Source: Bacillota bacterium (lineage in GTDB: Bacteria; Bacillota; Bacilli; Bacillales; Cytobacillaceae). Taken from it: DNA of 8,152 bases. Below are positions 6,334 to 8,152 of this stretch, piece by piece (within the stretch, counting starts at the first letter, position 1; every line of letters begins with the position of its first letter). Where the stretch lies: contig JAEWIG010000379.1 in NCBI GenBank assembly GCA_023387295.1, forward strand, positions 1 to 8,152, written 5' to 3'. The notes under the pieces are model-generated. The model was not told where the DNA came from. It saw only the letters and a list, made by a program, of their open reading frames with translations, and did no database searches. The position numbers and the translations under genes were made by a program.

Positions 6334-6468
6334 CTATTTTTTCTTATATTGACTATTTTGACTATTCACCTTACCTTCGCCACCTACTCCAACTGATGGC
6401 CCTGCATTGCCCTTTACACTTGCCGCGCTTACTCCAGCCTTAGAAGGCTCTTTCTTCATTCGTGCCAT
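6334..6468 (-). CDS. yuzL: Small YuzL-like protein (44 residues)
   Basis: The predicted protein starts MARMKKEPSKAGVSAASVKG and ends NSQYKKK. It is basic at both ends, Gly/Ser/Ala-rich in the middle, and has no hydrophobic segment. I recognise this pattern as the YuzL-like family of tiny Bacillus proteins, whose B. subtilis gene also lies near fadN. The function is unknown; a spore-associated role would fit the composition and the neighbouring germination operon but is inference. The start is unusually well supported: GGAGGTG at 6480-6474 lies 5 nt before ATG 6468. A strong terminator follows at 6260-6226. The gene is divergent from fadN, with 237 nt between the two starts. The name rests on memory of the family, so a distinct small acid-soluble-like protein remains possible. 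Confidence 0.75.
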   Translation of the reverse strand: MARMKKEPSKAGVSAASVKGNAGPSVGVGGEGKVNSQNSQYKKK

Positions 6469-6586
6469 TTTTTCACCTCCACTTATAGGGTGTCCAATTA
6501 ATAAAAAAATTTTCTTTTACCTTAATTAGGGAGACGTTTCTAGTGTGTGATTTTTTAAAATATTTACATTTTTGAGGTGAAAAAGA

Positions 6587-6615
6587 TTGCTTAAATTTTG
6601 CAAATATTTTATTAT
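6587..6615 (+). promoter_or_regulatory. Candidate SigA promoter for fadN
   Basis: TTGCTT at 6587-6592 is followed after 17 bp by TATTAT at 6610-6615, which matches the -10 consensus at five of six positions; the -35 keeps only TTG. Transcription would start near 6622 and give a leader of about 84 nt containing the FadR box. The region is very AT-rich, so other pairings are possible. One alternative -35, TTGTCA at 6652-6657, has no good -10 partner. Confidence 0.35.
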
Positions 6616-6663
6616 TATAAATAATAAGACTCATTCGTATGGGGATTTTTTTTGTCATAAAAA

Positions 6664-6681
6664 TGAATGAGTATTCATTCA
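6664..6681. promoter_or_regulatory. FadR operator upstream of fadN
   Basis: TGAATGAGTATTCATTCA is an 18-bp palindrome of two 7-bp arms around GTAT. It fits the B. subtilis FadR (YsiA) box TGAATGAMTANTCATTCA except for G at the M position. FadR is a TetR-family repressor of beta-oxidation genes and releases DNA on binding long-chain acyl-CoA. The box ends 24 nt before the fadN TTG start. A half-site-like TCATTC lies at 6631-6636. Confidence 0.88.
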
Positions 6682-6690
6682 AGAATGTAA

Positions 6691-6697
6691 AAGGGGG
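6691..6697 (+). promoter_or_regulatory. Ribosome-binding site that favours the TTG start of fadN
   Basis: AAGGGGG at 6691-6697 lies 8 nt before TTG 6706 but only 2 nt before the in-frame ATG 6700. Spacing favours TTG. The TTG start also gives a protein beginning MIHQIKKAAVLGSG, the same length before the Rossmann motif as B. subtilis FadN (MHKHIRKAAVLGSG as I recall it). Confidence 0.6.
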
Positions 6698-6705
6698 AAA
6701 TGAAG

Positions 6706-8152
6706 TTGATCCATCAAATTAAAAAAGCGGCAGTTCTTGGTTCAGGGGTAATGGGTTCAGGCATTGCAGCACACTTAGCGAATATTGGCATTCCGACCTT
6801 ATTACTTGATATCGTCCCGCGAGAATTAACTGATGCGGAAAAGGCAAAAGGGCTAACAAATAATGATAAGGTCGTGCGCAATCGAATTAGTGAAGCAGGC
6901 AGGCAAAAGCTTTTGAAGCAAAAGCCAGCACCGCTTACTTCTAAAAAAAATCTAGCTTTAATTGAAGCTGGTAACTTTGAAGATGATATGGCCAGATTGA
7001 AAGATGTAGATTGGATTATTGAGGTTGTTGTTGAAAACCTCGATGTTAAAAAACAGGTTTTCGAAAAAGTAGATCAATTCCGCAAGCAAGGCAGCATTGT
7101 AAGCTCTAATACGTCAGGTATTTCTGTTGAGGCAATGGCAGAAGGACGTTCTAGCGACTTCCAAAAGCATTTCCTGGGTACGCACTTCTTTAACCCACCT
7201 CGTTATTTAAAACTATTAGAAGTGATTCCAACAAAAAATACGGATACAGAAGTTCTTACTTTTATGAAAGAGTTTGGAGAAAACACGCTTGGTAAAGGTG
7301 TTGTTGAAGCGAAGGACACACCTAACTTTATTGCAAATCGGATTGGAACATTCGGATTGCTTGTTACAGTACAAGAAATGCTGAAAGGGGATTACAGCGT
7401 TGGTGAAGTAGACTCTGTAACGGGTCCGTTAATTGGTAGACCGAAAAGTGCCACTTTTAGAACACTTGACGTTGTCGGTCTGGATACATTTGTTCATGTT
7501 GCCAATAATGTTTATGACCAAGTAGAAGGAAAAGAAAAGGCAACGTTTGAAGTGCCTGCCTTTATGAAGGAAATGCTTACTAAAGGATGGTTAGGAAGCA
7601 AATCGGGGCAAGGATTCTTTTTAAAACAAGGGAAAGAAATTCTCGAATTAGATCCACAAACACTAGAATATGGTCCTCGTAAAAAATTGAAAACTGCTGC
7701 AACTGAGCTAAGTAAGCAAGAAAAAGGGACAGCGAACAAGATGAAAGCACTTGTGTATGCTGATGATCGAGCTGGCAAGCTGCTTTGGAATATTTTAAGT
7801 CCAGCACTTATTTATTCAGCGGAATTATTCGGTACGATTGCAGATGATATCGTTGCCATTGATAAAGCAATGAAATGGGGGTTTGGCTGGGAGCTCGGAC
7901 CGTTTGAAACATGGGATGCTATCGGTGTAGAAAAGTCCGTGAAAAAAATGGAGGAGTTCGGCGAGTCTGTCCCTGCTTGGGTAAAAGAAATGCTAGAGAA
8001 AGGGAATACCTCTTTCTATAAGGAAGAAGAAGGAAATCTATATTTCTATCATAACGGAAACTATCAATTACTTGAAGAGAATCCAAAAGTAATGAACCTA
8101 AAACGCCTTAAAAAACAAAAAGGTGTAATTAAAAAGAATAGTGGTGCAAGCT
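6706..8152 (+). CDS. fadN: FadN, 3-hydroxyacyl-CoA dehydrogenase / enoyl-CoA hydratase, N-terminal part
   Basis: The reading frame is open to the right edge (482 codons; B. subtilis FadN is about 789), so the C-terminal hydratase (crotonase) half is outside. FadN carries out the hydration and NAD-dependent 3-hydroxyacyl-CoA oxidation steps of fatty-acid beta-oxidation. The NAD-binding motif GSGVMG is at 12-17, with an acidic Asp35 after the second strand. SSNTSGIS contributes the substrate Ser/Asn. His160 in THFFNPPRY and Glu172 are spaced 12 apart, like the catalytic His158-Glu170 pair of mammalian HAD. DTPNFIANR (205-212) carries the further conserved Asn. A second dehydrogenase-type C-terminal domain ends with MKWGFGWELGPFE near 389-401. 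It starts at TTG 6706 or ATG 6700. A FadR box lies just upstream. fadA and fadE would be expected next. Confidence 0.95.
   Translation, partial: MIHQIKKAAVLGSGVMGSGIAAHLANIGIPTLLLDIVPRELTDAEKAKGLTNNDKVVRNRISEAGRQKLLKQKPAPLTSKKNLALIEAGNFEDDMARLKDVDWIIEVVVENLDVKKQVFEKVDQFRKQGSIVSSNTSGISVEAMAEGRSSDFQKHFLGTHFFNPPRYLKLLEVIPTKNTDTEVLTFMKEFGENTLGKGVVEAKDTPNFIANRIGTFGLLVTVQEMLKGDYSVGEVDSVTGPLIGRPKSATFRTLDVVGLDTFVHVANNVYDQVEGKEKATFEVPAFMKEMLTKGWLGSKSGQGFFLKQGKEILELDPQTLEYGPRKKLKTAATELSKQEKGTANKMKALVYADDRAGKLLWNILSPALIYSAELFGTIADDIVAIDKAMKWGFGWELGPFETWDAIGVEKSVKKMEEFGESVPAWVKEMLEKGNTSFYKEEEGNLYFYHNGNYQLLEENPKVMNLKRLKKQKGVIKKNSGAS

Noticed and set aside
6205..6396. Plus-strand 63-codon frame with a hydrophobic C-terminus
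   Set aside because: It runs through both arms of the 14-bp terminator and is antisense to the well-supported yuzL-like gene. It has no good ribosome-binding site.
6473..6682. Minus-strand 69-codon frame
   Set aside because: It begins inside the FadR palindrome, spans the very AT-rich spacer and ends in the yuzL ribosome-binding site. The product has no recognisable features.
7512..7807. Two overlapping minus-strand frames of 75-88 codons
   Set aside because: Both are antisense shadows inside fadN, whose frame and motifs are unambiguous.

Overview
The window looks like chromosome from a low-GC, spore-forming member of the Bacillaceae. The evidence is a three-gene spore-germinant-receptor operon (GerA/GerB/GerC type), a small YuzL-like protein, a FadN whose N-terminus aligns residue for residue with Bacillus subtilis FadN as I recall it, an exact-fit FadR operator, and Gram-positive ribosome-binding sites throughout. 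I see no mobile element, CRISPR array, rRNA or tRNA.

Layout, left to right. (1) Positions 1-81, minus strand: the first 24-27 codons of a helix-turn-helix (excisionase/MerR-like) protein that runs off the left edge. (2) Positions 82-366: a divergent intergenic region with an 11-bp-phased direct repeat and a small palindrome. (3) 367-1128, plus: a DUF4931-type relative of galactose-1-phosphate uridylyltransferase that keeps the HPHxQ active site and four putative zinc ligands. (4) 1252-2424, plus: a RodA/FtsW-family peptidoglycan glycosyltransferase, with a SigA-like promoter that sits between the two arms of a perfect 10-bp inverted repeat. (5) A hairpin near 2457-2485 separates this convergent pair. 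(6) 6147 down to 2484, minus: a germinant-receptor operon in A-B-C order. The A subunit stops in a T7 run, but its conserved C-terminal tail continues in the -1 frame for 22 codons. (7) A strong stem-loop at 6226-6260, then a 44-residue YuzL-like gene at 6468-6334, minus. (8) A regulatory region with a FadR box, then fadN from 6706 to the right edge, plus, cut at about residue 482.

How the genes fit together. The Ger A, B and C products are expected to form one nutrient-sensing receptor in the inner membrane of the spore. The small YuzL-like gene next door may also be a sporulation gene (inference). The RodA-like protein would polymerise glycan strands during wall elongation or a specialised wall-synthesis step. 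fadN starts the fatty-acid beta-oxidation operon (fadN-fadA-fadE in B. subtilis) and should be repressed by FadR until long-chain acyl-CoA is present. These are separate transcription units, and nothing in the sequence ties them into one pathway.

I do not find a convincing new multi-gene system. The points most worth checking are the displaced C-terminus of the germination A subunit, the inverted repeat around the rodA-like promoter, and a probable AUU start codon on the left-edge regulator gene.
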